Shown here in pieces: positions 1 through 7,901 of a stretch of 26,356 nt of DNA. Numbering within the stretch: the stretch's first letter is position 1; every line of letters begins with the position of its first letter. The translations under genes and the position numbers were made by a program. This DNA comes from CAIVPM01 sp049242865 (GTDB lineage Bacteria > Bacteroidota > Bacteroidia > Chitinophagales > Chitinophagaceae), in assembly GCA_049242865.1 (NCBI GenBank), contig JBMLOR010000216.1, positions 1 to 26,356 of the forward strand, read 5' to 3'. Below the pieces are notes generated by a model. The model saw only the letters and a program-made list of their open reading frames with translations, had not been told where the DNA came from and ran no database searches.

Positions 1-1699
1 AAGATAAAATGTTATTATTACCTTCTTTTTTACCTGTGAAAGAAACTAAAGTTACTGGCAATGGATCATTTGCTCTTAATCGTATATCATCAATTGCAAT
101 TACATTACCATACTTACTAACACCTTGCAAACCAACCAAAATTGTTTGACCAGCGAAGGCAGCCAATGATTCTGTTTTTTGACTCCAAGTTGGTGTTGCA
201 GCTGATGCACTATAACGTTGGTAACCATTTCCTACTCTTGTCCAATTTAAACCTCTATCAGTAGAAACTACTACATACATACTATCTAAATCAGTACTAA
301 AACTATTATCGTGTGACATCCAAAAACTTAAATCATAAACAAAACTTGGGTTTGTAGCAGGCAATGTATAACAACCAGCATATAAAACACCACTAAATCC
401 AACAGAGGAAGTACCACTGTAACTATCAAACAAGTAGAATCGAGTACCTGATTTTGGCACTATAGAATCTGACAAATCTGCATTTTTATAATTACCTGTT
501 GGAGAAGAAGCAGGATTTAAACCCCATAAATTTCTTGTTCCATTTGTGGTTCTTATGTTTCCAAAAGTTAAAGTAGCTCCATCTGCAGCATCATTTACTG
601 GGAAAGTTGTAGATACTCCTAATGTACTTAAACTTGTTCTTGCAGTGTCATTAGCTACATTACCATCGCCTGATAAATTAACAACTGCTCTAAAGTTATT
701 TGTACCAACGTTATTTAAATTAATACCACTGAATGTAATAGTTTCAGTTCCGTTTGCAGCTATTGCAGTAGTATTTGCAACTGTGCCTGTGAATGTATTT
801 GCACCTGTAACTGTAAGTGTTATTGGAGCTGCACCAATTGCAATGGCATTAGTTCCAGTATTTCTTACTACTACAGAAACTGATTGATTTGTATTATAAC
901 AACTTTGTGCAGGGAAGCCTGAGAAACCTGCAATATTTGCATCATTAGGAATTGTTCTTGTAAATCTTATGGTATGACCCGCAGTAGGCAATACCGTTTT
1001 TCTTATGTTATGATAATTACCTGTATAATCTCCATTTAAAAATGTTGCAGATGTCCATGCAGTAGTTGAACCTTTAGTAGCATGTACTGAATTAGCCACA
1101 GCAGTTCCTTTAATACCAACTGCTACAGATTTAAATCCATCTGTATTTGCACTTGCAGTTGCAGTTCCATATATAAATTCTATATTATTAGAGGTTTCAT
1201 ATAGCTTGATTTGAAAGCTAAAATTGGAATACTGTTTTGTAGCTCCATAATCACTTACATTTTTGAATTGAATAGTACAAATTCTGCTACCAACAGCACC
1301 TGTAGTAAATACTCTATACTCTGGTGTTGAAGTACCAGCATCAAGATCATAAGCAAAAGGATAAATAGCATTTTGCAAATCCAATGTATTAGGATAATAC
1401 ATATTAGTTGAGTCAACCAAATAATCACCTAAAACAATAAAACCATTACTACTTAAGGTAAAACTAGTAAAGTTTGCTCCATTGTAATTAAATATAAAAC
1501 CTATTGGCCTAGACTCAGCGAAGTCATCGTCAAAAGTCATTGGCGAAGCAAGGTAATTCGTTGAAATTGCAGTTCCATTGGTTCCTAAGTCAGTATACGT
1601 GCCAGCCACTATAGAAGTATTAGCTGCTTGATAATTAAATTGTGCATTGGTGACTAATGCTCCAAAACACATTAAAAATGCAATGTAAATTTTTCTCAT
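1..1699 (-). CDS. Large secreted multidomain protein, 5' part only (probable T9SS-type cargo)
   Basis: The frame is open from an ATG at 1699 to the left edge, giving 566 residues with no stop, so the gene is truncated by the window. Residues 1-20 (MRKIYIAFLMCFGALVTNAQ) are a Sec signal peptide. Residues 21-250 form a beta-rich Ser/Thr/Asn-rich region. Residues about 265-355 look like a CARDB/Ig-like beta-sandwich (VSVVVRNTGTN, ending in DGNVANDTA). Residues about 370-542 resemble a MAM/jelly-roll module (YDLSFWMSHD, VVVSTDRGLNW, IAIDDIRLR). Residues 546-556 read DPLPVTLVSFT, the linker that in Bacteroidota extracellular proteins usually precedes a fibronectin-like segment and a C-terminal sorting domain. 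That C-terminus is not visible, so export by type IX secretion is inferred. No catalytic motif is seen, and adhesion or matrix binding is only a guess. It is divergent from the muramidase gene, with 110 bp between the starts. Confidence 0.85.
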   Translation of the reverse strand, partial: MRKIYIAFLMCFGALVTNAQFNYQAANTSIVAGTYTDLGTNGTAISTNYLASPMTFDDDFAESRPIGFIFNYNGANFTSFTLSSNGFIVLGDYLVDSTNMYYPNTLDLQNAIYPFAYDLDAGTSTPEYRVFTTGAVGSRICTIQFKNVSDYGATKQYSNFSFQIKLYETSNNIEFIYGTATASANTDGFKSVAVGIKGTAVANSVHATKGSTTAWTSATFLNGDYTGNYHNIRKTVLPTAGHTIRFTRTIPNDANIAGFSGFPAQSCYNTNQSVSVVVRNTGTNAIAIGAAPITLTVTGANTFTGTVANTTAIAANGTETITFSGINLNNVGTNNFRAVVNLSGDGNVANDTARTSLSTLGVSTTFPVNDAADGATLTFGNIRTTNGTRNLWGLNPASSPTGNYKNADLSDSIVPKSGTRFYLFDSYSGTSSVGFSGVLYAGCYTLPATNPSFVYDLSFWMSHDNSFSTDLDSMYVVVSTDRGLNWTRVGNGYQRYSASAATPTWSQKTESLAAFAGQTILVGLQGVSKYGNVIAIDDIRLRANDPLPVTLVSFTGKKEGNNNILS

Positions 1700-1809
1700 T
1701 CTTTATATTTTTAGTGCATAAATTTATGTTTTATTTTGAAAACAAAGCTAAATTTTATTTAAACGATACTTTTCGATAAAAAAAACAAGAAATTAATTTA
1801 ATTTGCTAT

Positions 1810-2568
1810 ATGGCTTTGAAAAAAACAAGAATCTATTTGCTCTCGATTGCCTTTCTAATTTTTTTGTTTATTCTATGGTTTTATTATAGCAATTTTTTGT
1901 CGCCAAAACCGAGTAAAAAATTTTATAAAGATTTTGGTATTGACATTCCTACACAATACACTATACATGGAATTGATGTAAGTAAATATCAATCTACAAT
2001 AAATTGGCAATTAGTTAAAACCATGAAAGTAAAGAATATACAAATTGGTTTTGCTTTCATAAAAGCTACAGAAGGCACTAGTAGTAAAGATTATAAGTTT
2101 AAATACAATTGGGAAAATGCTAAAAGAAACAATGTTATCAGGGGGGCGTACCATTATTTTTTACCTAATAAAAATGCCATACAGCAAGCTAATAATTTTG
2201 TACAAACAGTAGAATTAAAAAAAGGAGATTTACCGCCTGTGGTTGACATTGAAGATTTAACAGGTGTTCACCCTAAAAAAATGATTATCGCTTTAAAAAC
2301 TTTTTTAAATCTTCTTGAAAATCATTACCATACCAAACCTATTATTTATAGTTATGCAAATTTTTATAACAACCATTTAAAAGATGATTTTTTTGAATAC
2401 CCTCTTTGGATTGCACATTATAAAGAAAAAAACAAACCCGATGTTTTAAGGCCTTGGCAATTTTGGCAACATAGCGAAGAGGGGCATGTAAATGGGATTG
2501 CTCATAAAGTTGACTTTAATGTTTTTAATGGCGATAGTGCTAGTTTTAAAAGTTTGCTGATACATTAA
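1810..2568 (+). CDS. Membrane-anchored GH25 lysozyme (N-acetylmuramidase)
   Basis: GH25 enzymes hydrolyse the beta-1,4 bond between MurNAc and GlcNAc in peptidoglycan. The 252-residue product has a hydrophobic segment at residues 8-30 preceded by KKTR, fitting an N-terminal membrane anchor facing the periplasm or an uncleaved signal. The catalytic domain spans about 50-245. It opens with GIDVSKYQ (Asp56), carries the DIE motif of the active site at 146-148 (Asp146, Glu148), and has PLWIAHY (198-204), RPWQFWQHS (214-222) and the family's closing VDFNVFNG (234-241). The length is typical of a single-domain GH25 plus anchor, with no SH3 or LysM module. The start chosen is the first ATG of the open frame; A-rich DNA precedes it but no Shine-Dalgarno is evident. 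It could serve cell-wall remodelling, and nothing nearby suggests a phage endolysin (no holin or tail genes). Its stop overlaps the end of the convergent DinB-like gene by 4 bp. Confidence 0.9.
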   Translation: MALKKTRIYLLSIAFLIFLFILWFYYSNFLSPKPSKKFYKDFGIDIPTQYTIHGIDVSKYQSTINWQLVKTMKVKNIQIGFAFIKATEGTSSKDYKFKYNWENAKRNNVIRGAYHYFLPNKNAIQQANNFVQTVELKKGDLPPVVDIEDLTGVHPKKMIIALKTFLNLLENHYHTKPIIYSYANFYNNHLKDDFFEYPLWIAHYKEKNKPDVLRPWQFWQHSEEGHVNGIAHKVDFNVFNGDSASFKSLLIH

Positions 2569-3119
2569 TTTTTAGTAAAGTGCACCTTAGTTTTGGGTTT
2601 ACTAAAAAGCGATTCATTGTAAGCCGCAGTATTGCCTTTTGGGATAGACAAACTTTTCCATTCGTGCCCCTTAATCATTGTACCAATAAATACAATTTGC
2701 CCCACGTGGTAACCATAATGGCATAATTGTCGTGCAATAGCCTCAGTAACCGTATGCCCCTGATTTCTTATGTAAACTATTTTCTCCAAATCATCATCAT
2801 TTAAAGATTCTAAGGTTGCAAACAATGTATTCCAGCCAGCTTCCCAAATGGATAATAAATTTGATTTTGGTATATCTTTTTGCTCAAACTCCTCCTCGCG
2901 TTTTCTCCAAGTTTTCTCTCCATCTTCAGTTAAAAAATTAGTAAATCTGCTGTGCATATTACCAGCAAGATGTTGAATAATTATGGAAATGCTATTGGTG
3001 TTTTCGTTTATTGGTTTCCAAAAAAAATCTTCATCATGTATTTGATCAAATGTTTTATCAGCCAATGATTTGTAATACTTAAACTGCATAATTGCAGCTT
3101 GCAAAAAAGTGGAAGCCAT
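2565..3119 (-). CDS. DinB-like / DUF1572-type four-helix protein
   Basis: This 184-residue soluble protein has the helical layout of the DinB/YfiT-like metal-binding superfamily: an N-terminal helix ending in a WKP segment, then SISIIIQHLAGN with His50, and a later helix QLCHYGYHVGQIVFIG with His134 and His138. Those three histidines match the usual metal-binding triad. The DUF1572 subgroup fits best by the 'HLAGNMHSRFTNFLTEDGEK' segment. Known members of the superfamily include thiol-dependent transferases and hydrolases, but for this branch the reaction is unknown and I assign none. It has no signal peptide. It lies 69 bp downstream of lpxD on the same strand, so read-through from the HD-lpxD unit is possible, and it ends against the convergent muramidase gene with a 4-bp overlap and no separate terminator between them. 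Confidence 0.85.
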   Translation of the reverse strand: MASTFLQAAIMQFKYYKSLADKTFDQIHDEDFFWKPINENTNSISIIIQHLAGNMHSRFTNFLTEDGEKTWRKREEEFEQKDIPKSNLLSIWEAGWNTLFATLESLNDDDLEKIVYIRNQGHTVTEAIARQLCHYGYHVGQIVFIGTMIKGHEWKSLSIPKGNTAAYNESLFSKPKTKVHFTKN

Positions 3120-3188
3120 GAGTTATTTTTTTAAATATTAACTTAAAAATGCTAAAATAAATTATTAATAAAATAGCTATGGAAGTTT

Positions 3189-4244
3189 CTATTTGTTTGT
3201 TGGATTTAACTCTAGCAGTTGTTTGACTTGCATTTCTAAAGACTTAATTCTTTTTTCCATATCTGGCAAGTTACGAGCAACAGCTTGGCTTTTTACTGCA
3301 GCAGTATAATCAAAAGCAGGTGTTCCTGTTACTGCTGTATTTGGTTGCTTTATGGTTTTAATAATTCCACTTTGAGCATTTATTCTTGTGCCATCGGCAA
3401 TTTGTAAATGTCCTACAATACCTGCTTGCCCACCCATCATTACTCCATTTCCTATTTTAGTGCTTCCGCTAACACCTGCTTGAGCAGCAATTACTGTGTT
3501 ACTGCCAACTTCAACGTTATGTGCAATTTGAATAAGATTATCAAGCTTAGTGCCTTTTTTAATTAATGTACTACCCATAGTTGCTCTATCAATGGTAGTA
3601 TTTGCACCAATTTCTACATTATCTTCAATTACTACATTACCTATTTGTGGTATTTTTCCAAAAGTTCCATCGGCTTGTGGTGCAAAACCAAAACCATCAC
3701 TTCCTATTACAGTACCTGCATGTATTACAACATTTTTACCAATAACACAGCCATGATAAATTTTAACACCTGGGTGTAAAATACAGTTATCGTCAACAAC
3801 CACATTATCACCTATATACACTCCTGCATACAGTTTTACATTATTACCAATAACCGCTTTGTTGGAGATATATGTAAATGCTGCAATAAAACAATTATCA
3901 CCAATACTTGCTGTATTTGCAATATGAACAGGTTCTTGTACTCCTACCAAATTTTGTTCTTGCATTTGCTGATAGGTACTCAGCAATTTTGCAAAAGCAG
4001 CATAGGCATCACTTACTCTAATGATGGTTGATGTTAGTGAATGTTGCAGCGTAAAATCCTTATTTAAAAGTACAATTGATGCTTGAGTGTTGTACAAAAA
4101 TTCTTCGTACTTTGGATTTGCCAAAAAAGCTAGGTCGCCTTTTTTTGCTTCTTCAATTTTAGCAACATTGCTTACAGTAACTTGTGCATTACCCTCAACT
4201 ATACCATTTACCAAACCAGCTATTTGTGCAGCAGAAAAAACCAT
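3189..4244 (-). CDS. lpxD: UDP-3-O-acylglucosamine N-acyltransferase LpxD
   Basis: LpxD adds the second 3-hydroxyacyl chain, from acyl-ACP, to UDP-3-O-acyl-glucosamine in lipid A synthesis. The 351-residue product has the N-terminal uridine-binding domain (about 1-100, with the KKGDLAFLANPKY segment), a left-handed parallel beta-helix built from hexapeptide repeats (about 105-300), the NTTIDRATMGST stretch, and QIAHNVEVG with His242 at the place of the catalytic histidine (His239 in E. coli). The C-terminal helix at about 327-346 (NLPDMEKRIKSLEMQVKQLL) is a trimer-type coiled coil. Length and order match the family. It starts 35 bp after the HD phosphohydrolase gene, so the two are probably cotranscribed. 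The ATG chosen leads directly into the family's N-terminal strand; an ATG 5 bp upstream is out of frame. The usual partners lpxC/fabZ and lpxA do not follow. Confidence 0.97.
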   Translation of the reverse strand: MVFSAAQIAGLVNGIVEGNAQVTVSNVAKIEEAKKGDLAFLANPKYEEFLYNTQASIVLLNKDFTLQHSLTSTIIRVSDAYAAFAKLLSTYQQMQEQNLVGVQEPVHIANTASIGDNCFIAAFTYISNKAVIGNNVKLYAGVYIGDNVVVDDNCILHPGVKIYHGCVIGKNVVIHAGTVIGSDGFGFAPQADGTFGKIPQIGNVVIEDNVEIGANTTIDRATMGSTLIKKGTKLDNLIQIAHNVEVGSNTVIAAQAGVSGSTKIGNGVMMGGQAGIVGHLQIADGTRINAQSGIIKTIKQPNTAVTGTPAFDYTAAVKSQAVARNLPDMEKRIKSLEMQVKQLLELNPTNK

Positions 4245-4279
4245 ACCATTTACAATTTATTGATTGAAGATTTGTTGAA

Positions 4280-5488
4280 TCAGTTTAGCGAACATAAATA
4301 ATTTTTTGTTACCGTATCGGCATTTTTAAATTGTATTAAGGCATCATCTACATCAATAATGCTGCTTATAGCGTTATTTTTATATAAAATTTTTATAGGT
4401 TCTTGGTTTGCTTTGTACATCGTATTTTTTACTGTACCTTCAAATACAAAGTACCCTACTTCATCATTACTTAATCCAAGTTGTTGCTTTGCAAGCTCCT
4501 TTTTTTTATTTATCAAATCTTTGCTAAATGTTTCGCTACTCAATTTTACTTTAAGCAACTTTCTATTCAAAATCATATTACACAAAGTACTTAACACATG
4601 ATCACTGTGTTTACTCCATTGTTTTATTGCATAGCTAATTTCAACATCATCAAACTCACAAAACTTTTCTAATACTGCATCATTAAGTACATCATCAAAT
4701 TCAAATAAAAAATAATCTACAACATTGGTTGTGTGCAAATTTTTAGTTCCACTAGCATGCAAAAACTTAACCCTTTTTATGATATTTTTTAAAGTTTTTT
4801 CGCTTGCCATTACTGTTTTGTGCAAATAAACTTGCCAATACATTTGCCTACGTGCAATTAAAAAAGTTTCTATACTGTGTATTCCTTTTTCTTCCATTAC
4901 TAATTCATTGTTGTACACAGTCATCATTTTAAGAATTCTATCCCAACCAAAAACGCCCTCACTTACACCAGTAAAAAAACTATCTCTCATTAAGTAATCC
5001 ATCCTATCAACATCTAACTGACTACTCACTAATTGTGAAAGAAATTTTTTTGGGTAATTATGTGTAAAAATTTCAATTGCCATTTGTAAGGCTCCATCAA
5101 ACTCTTTATTAAGTTTTTCCATGATGTACAAACTCAATTTTTCGTGATGAATACCTGGCAATAATTCTGCCTCTAAAGCATGTGAAAATGGACCATGCCC
5201 AACATCGTGCAACAAAATAGCAGCCTTAGCAGCTACTTCTTCGTCATTAGTAATTTCAACTCCCTTTAACCTTAAACTATCGATAGCACAACTCATTAAA
5301 TGATAAGCTCCAAGACTATGATGCAACCTTGTATGAACTGCTCCTGGATAAACCAAATAAGCTAAAGCCATTTGATGAATACGTCTTAAACGTTGATAAA
5401 ACTTATGCTGAATGATATTAAATATCAATGGATGATTGATAGTTATAAAACCATATACAGGATCGTTAATTACTTTGTGTTTGTTCAT
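4280..5488 (-). CDS. HD-domain phosphohydrolase (SAMHD1/dGTPase-like, COG1078 type)
   Basis: The 402-residue protein has the complete metal site of the HD superfamily: His57 in TRLHHSLG, His94-Asp95 in ILLHDVGHGPFSH, and Asp161 in QLDVDRMDYLMRD, matching the H...HD...D order and the DVDKWDYFARD segment of SAMHD1-like dNTP triphosphohydrolases. The N-terminal DPVYGFI and YQRLRRIHQM segments are also characteristic. The C-terminal 200 residues are helical and less conserved. Substrate is not shown by the sequence; a nucleotide phosphohydrolase activity is likely, but phosphodiesterase activity on a signalling nucleotide cannot be excluded. It has no signal peptide or membrane segment. It precedes lpxD by 35 bp on the same strand, an arrangement I recall from other Bacteroidota, and lies 112 bp downstream of the peptidase gene. 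Confidence 0.9.
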   Translation of the reverse strand: MNKHKVINDPVYGFITINHPLIFNIIQHKFYQRLRRIHQMALAYLVYPGAVHTRLHHSLGAYHLMSCAIDSLRLKGVEITNDEEVAAKAAILLHDVGHGPFSHALEAELLPGIHHEKLSLYIMEKLNKEFDGALQMAIEIFTHNYPKKFLSQLVSSQLDVDRMDYLMRDSFFTGVSEGVFGWDRILKMMTVYNNELVMEEKGIHSIETFLIARRQMYWQVYLHKTVMASEKTLKNIIKRVKFLHASGTKNLHTTNVVDYFLFEFDDVLNDAVLEKFCEFDDVEISYAIKQWSKHSDHVLSTLCNMILNRKLLKVKLSSETFSKDLINKKKELAKQQLGLSNDEVGYFVFEGTVKNTMYKANQEPIKILYKNNAISSIIDVDDALIQFKNADTVTKNYLCSLN

Positions 5489-5600
5489 AAGGCCTCACTT
5501 AGTCTCTCTAAATAAGTAGATAAGACATCGAAGAATTGAAAATTTATTATCATTTTTTGTTAATCACCTCAAACCATTTCGATAGAATAGAATAAGATTA

Positions 5601-7760
5601 CTACAAATTTTCTTTTAAAAACTTAGTCATTTTACTATATAAATGAAAAGTTGTGTTGCCACCATTTATACCATGATTTTTGTTAGGATAATATGCACTT
5701 TCAAAGTCAATATTTTTCTTAATCATTTCATCCACCATCATTACACTATTTTGAAAATGTACATTATCATCGGCTGTGCCATGAATAATTAAAAACTTAC
5801 CTTTTATTTTATCTACAAAATTTATTGGTGCAGTTTTTTCGTAACCAGTTTTATTTTCTTTTGGTGTACGCATAAATCTTTCAGTATAAATATTATCGTA
5901 GTACATCCAATTTGTAACTGGTGCAACTGCAATTGCAGTTTTAAAAACATCGGCACCTTTAGTAATGGCCAAGCTACTCATAAAACCACCAAAGCTCCAA
6001 CCCCAATGTCCAATTCTTGCAGCATCTACATAAGCTAAGGTTGAAAGATATTTGGCAGCATCTATTTGATCTTCTATTTCTAGATTTCCTAGTTGCAAAT
6101 AGGTTTTCTTTTTAAACTCTTCTCCTCTAAAACCTGTTCCTGTATTGTCTACACTTACAACTATATAACCTTCTTGTGCTAAGTATTGATGCCAAGCATT
6201 TACAGCACCCCAACGATTTGCCACTTGCTGACTTCCAGGGCCTCCATAGTTACAAAAAAGCACAGGATATTTTTTACCTTCGTCAAAATTCTTTGGTTTT
6301 AACATCCAACCATTTAAAGTTTCACCTTTACTTGTAGGTACTTTAATAAATTCTGCTTTGGCATAGCCATATTCATTAATAGTTGCGTTGAGCTTTTTGT
6401 TTTCTTTTAAAATTTTATTTTTTCCTGTTGGCAAATGAGTAATAGAAAAAACTGTTGGTGTATTAATAGTAGAAAAACTACTTAATGCATAAGTAAAGTC
6501 GCTATTTAAACTGATGATGTTATTAGTACCTTGATTTTTAAAAATCAACTCTTGGTTGTTGCCATTTAAATCTACTTTACAAAAAGCTCTATCCAAAGCA
6601 CCCCAATAGCAACTAGTAAAATACACTACTCCTTTTTTTTCGTCTACTCCCAAAACACCTGTAACATCTACATTATCTTTAGTTAATTTTACGTTACTAC
6701 TTCCATCAAAACTCATTTTATATAATTGATTGTAGCCATCTTTTTCGCTAAGCATGATAAAATGTTTGCCATCTTGTAAAAAAGTAACATCGGCAGTTTC
6801 GGCTTCAACGTAATATTTATTTTTTTCTTGATAGTATACATTCGATTTCCCTGAAGTGGCATCTACCATCAACAATTTCATTTCATTTTGTAATCTGTTT
6901 AACCAACAAATACTAAGTTTATCATCTTTTGTAGTAAACTTAATTCTTGGAATATAAATATCCTGTTCAGTACCAATATTTGCTTTTACTTTTTTTCCTG
7001 TTGCTACATTATAAATGTATATATCAACAATACTATTAGCTTCTCCTACTTTAGGATATTTAAATTTGTATTGGGTTGGATACAAGCCTTGAAACTCATC
7101 GAAAGAAAACTCTTTTACTTTACTTTCATCAAATCGGTAGAAGGCTACAAAATTTCCATTGGCACTCCAATCAAAAGCTTGTGTAAAACTAAATTCTTCT
7201 TCATACACCCAATCGCAGTTTCCATTTATTATAGCATTGTTTTTACCATCTGTAGTAACCGCAACAGTTTTATTGGTCACCAAATTTTTTACATACAAAT
7301 TATTATTTTTAACAAAAGCAACCTTGGTAGCATCTGGCGAAAAGCTGGCATGCAATATTTTATCATTATCAACCTTTGTAACTTTTTTTGTAGCAATGTC
7401 GTATACATAAACAATTGCTTTACTGCTTCTTCTATAAATGTATTCTCTATCAATAAAAATTAATAACTTTTTTTCATCCTTACTCCATTCAACATCATAC
7501 AAACTAAGGGTTTCTTTTTTGTCGTTTACAGGGTCTTTTGATTTTACTAAAGTATCTATGGTAGAGCCATCATCAAATGCTTTTTTAATTATGCCACCCG
7601 GCACAGTTTCTCTGTAAAATTTACCATCGTTCATACTTGTAAATCCTTGGGCAAATTCAGACCTGAAAGTTCCTTTTTTATAAATATCCTCTAATGTTAT
7701 TTTTTTTTGCCCTAAAAGAAAAGTTGGAATGCAGCAAAGAATGAAATAAATTTTTTTCAT
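5601..7760 (-). CDS. Dipeptidyl peptidase IV (S9B family serine peptidase)
   Basis: DPP IV removes X-Pro or X-Ala dipeptides from peptide N-termini. The 719-residue product starts with a signal peptide (about 1-18, cut near LLGQ), so it should act in the periplasm or at the outer membrane. Residues about 40-470 form the eight-bladed beta-propeller and include DWVYEEEF (183-190), whose Glu187/Glu188 match the pair that binds the substrate amino terminus. The alpha/beta-hydrolase domain follows: YPVLFCNYGGPGSQ near 498-511, nucleophile Ser589 in GWSFGG, Asp664 in HGTADDNVHFQ and His696 in NKNHGI. All catalytic residues are present and length matches bacterial DPP IV. A short AT-rich inverted repeat (7763-7779) lies just ahead of the ATG. 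The upstream terminator of the repeat-protein gene shows that this gene needs its own promoter in 7761-7868, which I could not pinpoint. Confidence 0.95.
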   Translation of the reverse strand: MKKIYFILCCIPTFLLGQKKITLEDIYKKGTFRSEFAQGFTSMNDGKFYRETVPGGIIKKAFDDGSTIDTLVKSKDPVNDKKETLSLYDVEWSKDEKKLLIFIDREYIYRRSSKAIVYVYDIATKKVTKVDNDKILHASFSPDATKVAFVKNNNLYVKNLVTNKTVAVTTDGKNNAIINGNCDWVYEEEFSFTQAFDWSANGNFVAFYRFDESKVKEFSFDEFQGLYPTQYKFKYPKVGEANSIVDIYIYNVATGKKVKANIGTEQDIYIPRIKFTTKDDKLSICWLNRLQNEMKLLMVDATSGKSNVYYQEKNKYYVEAETADVTFLQDGKHFIMLSEKDGYNQLYKMSFDGSSNVKLTKDNVDVTGVLGVDEKKGVVYFTSCYWGALDRAFCKVDLNGNNQELIFKNQGTNNIISLNSDFTYALSSFSTINTPTVFSITHLPTGKNKILKENKKLNATINEYGYAKAEFIKVPTSKGETLNGWMLKPKNFDEGKKYPVLFCNYGGPGSQQVANRWGAVNAWHQYLAQEGYIVVSVDNTGTGFRGEEFKKKTYLQLGNLEIEDQIDAAKYLSTLAYVDAARIGHWGWSFGGFMSSLAITKGADVFKTAIAVAPVTNWMYYDNIYTERFMRTPKENKTGYEKTAPINFVDKIKGKFLIIHGTADDNVHFQNSVMMVDEMIKKNIDFESAYYPNKNHGINGGNTTFHLYSKMTKFLKENL

Positions 7761-7873
7761 TGTTCTTAAAATTTAAGAATGATTTTTTAACTTTTAAAAT
7801 AAGTTGTAAATGTAAAGGAGTTGCTGTAATTAAAATTTTACCAACTTATTTTTTTGATGAATGCAACATAAAA

Positions 7874-7895
7874 AAGACCACTACAAAGTGGTCTT
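7874..7895 (-). terminator. Rho-independent terminator of the repeat-protein gene
   Basis: AAGACCAC (7874-7881) pairs perfectly with GTGGTCTT (7888-7895) around a 6-nt loop. On the minus strand the hairpin is followed by further T residues (7869-7873 region) and begins 7 bp after the stop of the 770-residue repeat protein. It closes the hisC-to-repeat-protein run and separates it from the dipeptidyl peptidase gene. Confidence 0.85.
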
Positions 7896-7901
7896 AAAAT
7901 T

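Noticed and set aside
546..887. Plus-strand open frame of 113 codons
   Set aside because: It is antisense to the secreted multidomain protein that is open across 1-1699 on the minus strand with a signal peptide and recognisable modules; its hydrophobic composition comes from the complement of Thr/Asn-rich codons.
1719..1746. Possible promoter for the secreted protein (TTTG at 1743-1746, TAAATTTA at 1719-1726, minus strand)
   Set aside because: The spacer is 16 bp, shorter than the usual 19-21 for Bacteroidota, and such strings are common by chance in AT-rich DNA.
2148..2153. Run of six G in the muramidase gene as a possible phase-variation site
   Set aside because: The frame is intact across it and six bases are too few for a strong slippage claim, though the run stands out in this AT-rich sequence.
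3550..3756. Plus-strand frame inside lpxD
   Set aside because: Shadow of the hexapeptide-repeat coding region; no start context and no family resemblance.
7071..7463. Plus-strand frames of 130 and 83 codons inside the dipeptidyl peptidase gene
   Set aside because: Both lie opposite a confirmed propeller-domain coding sequence and have Phe/Ile-rich antisense composition.
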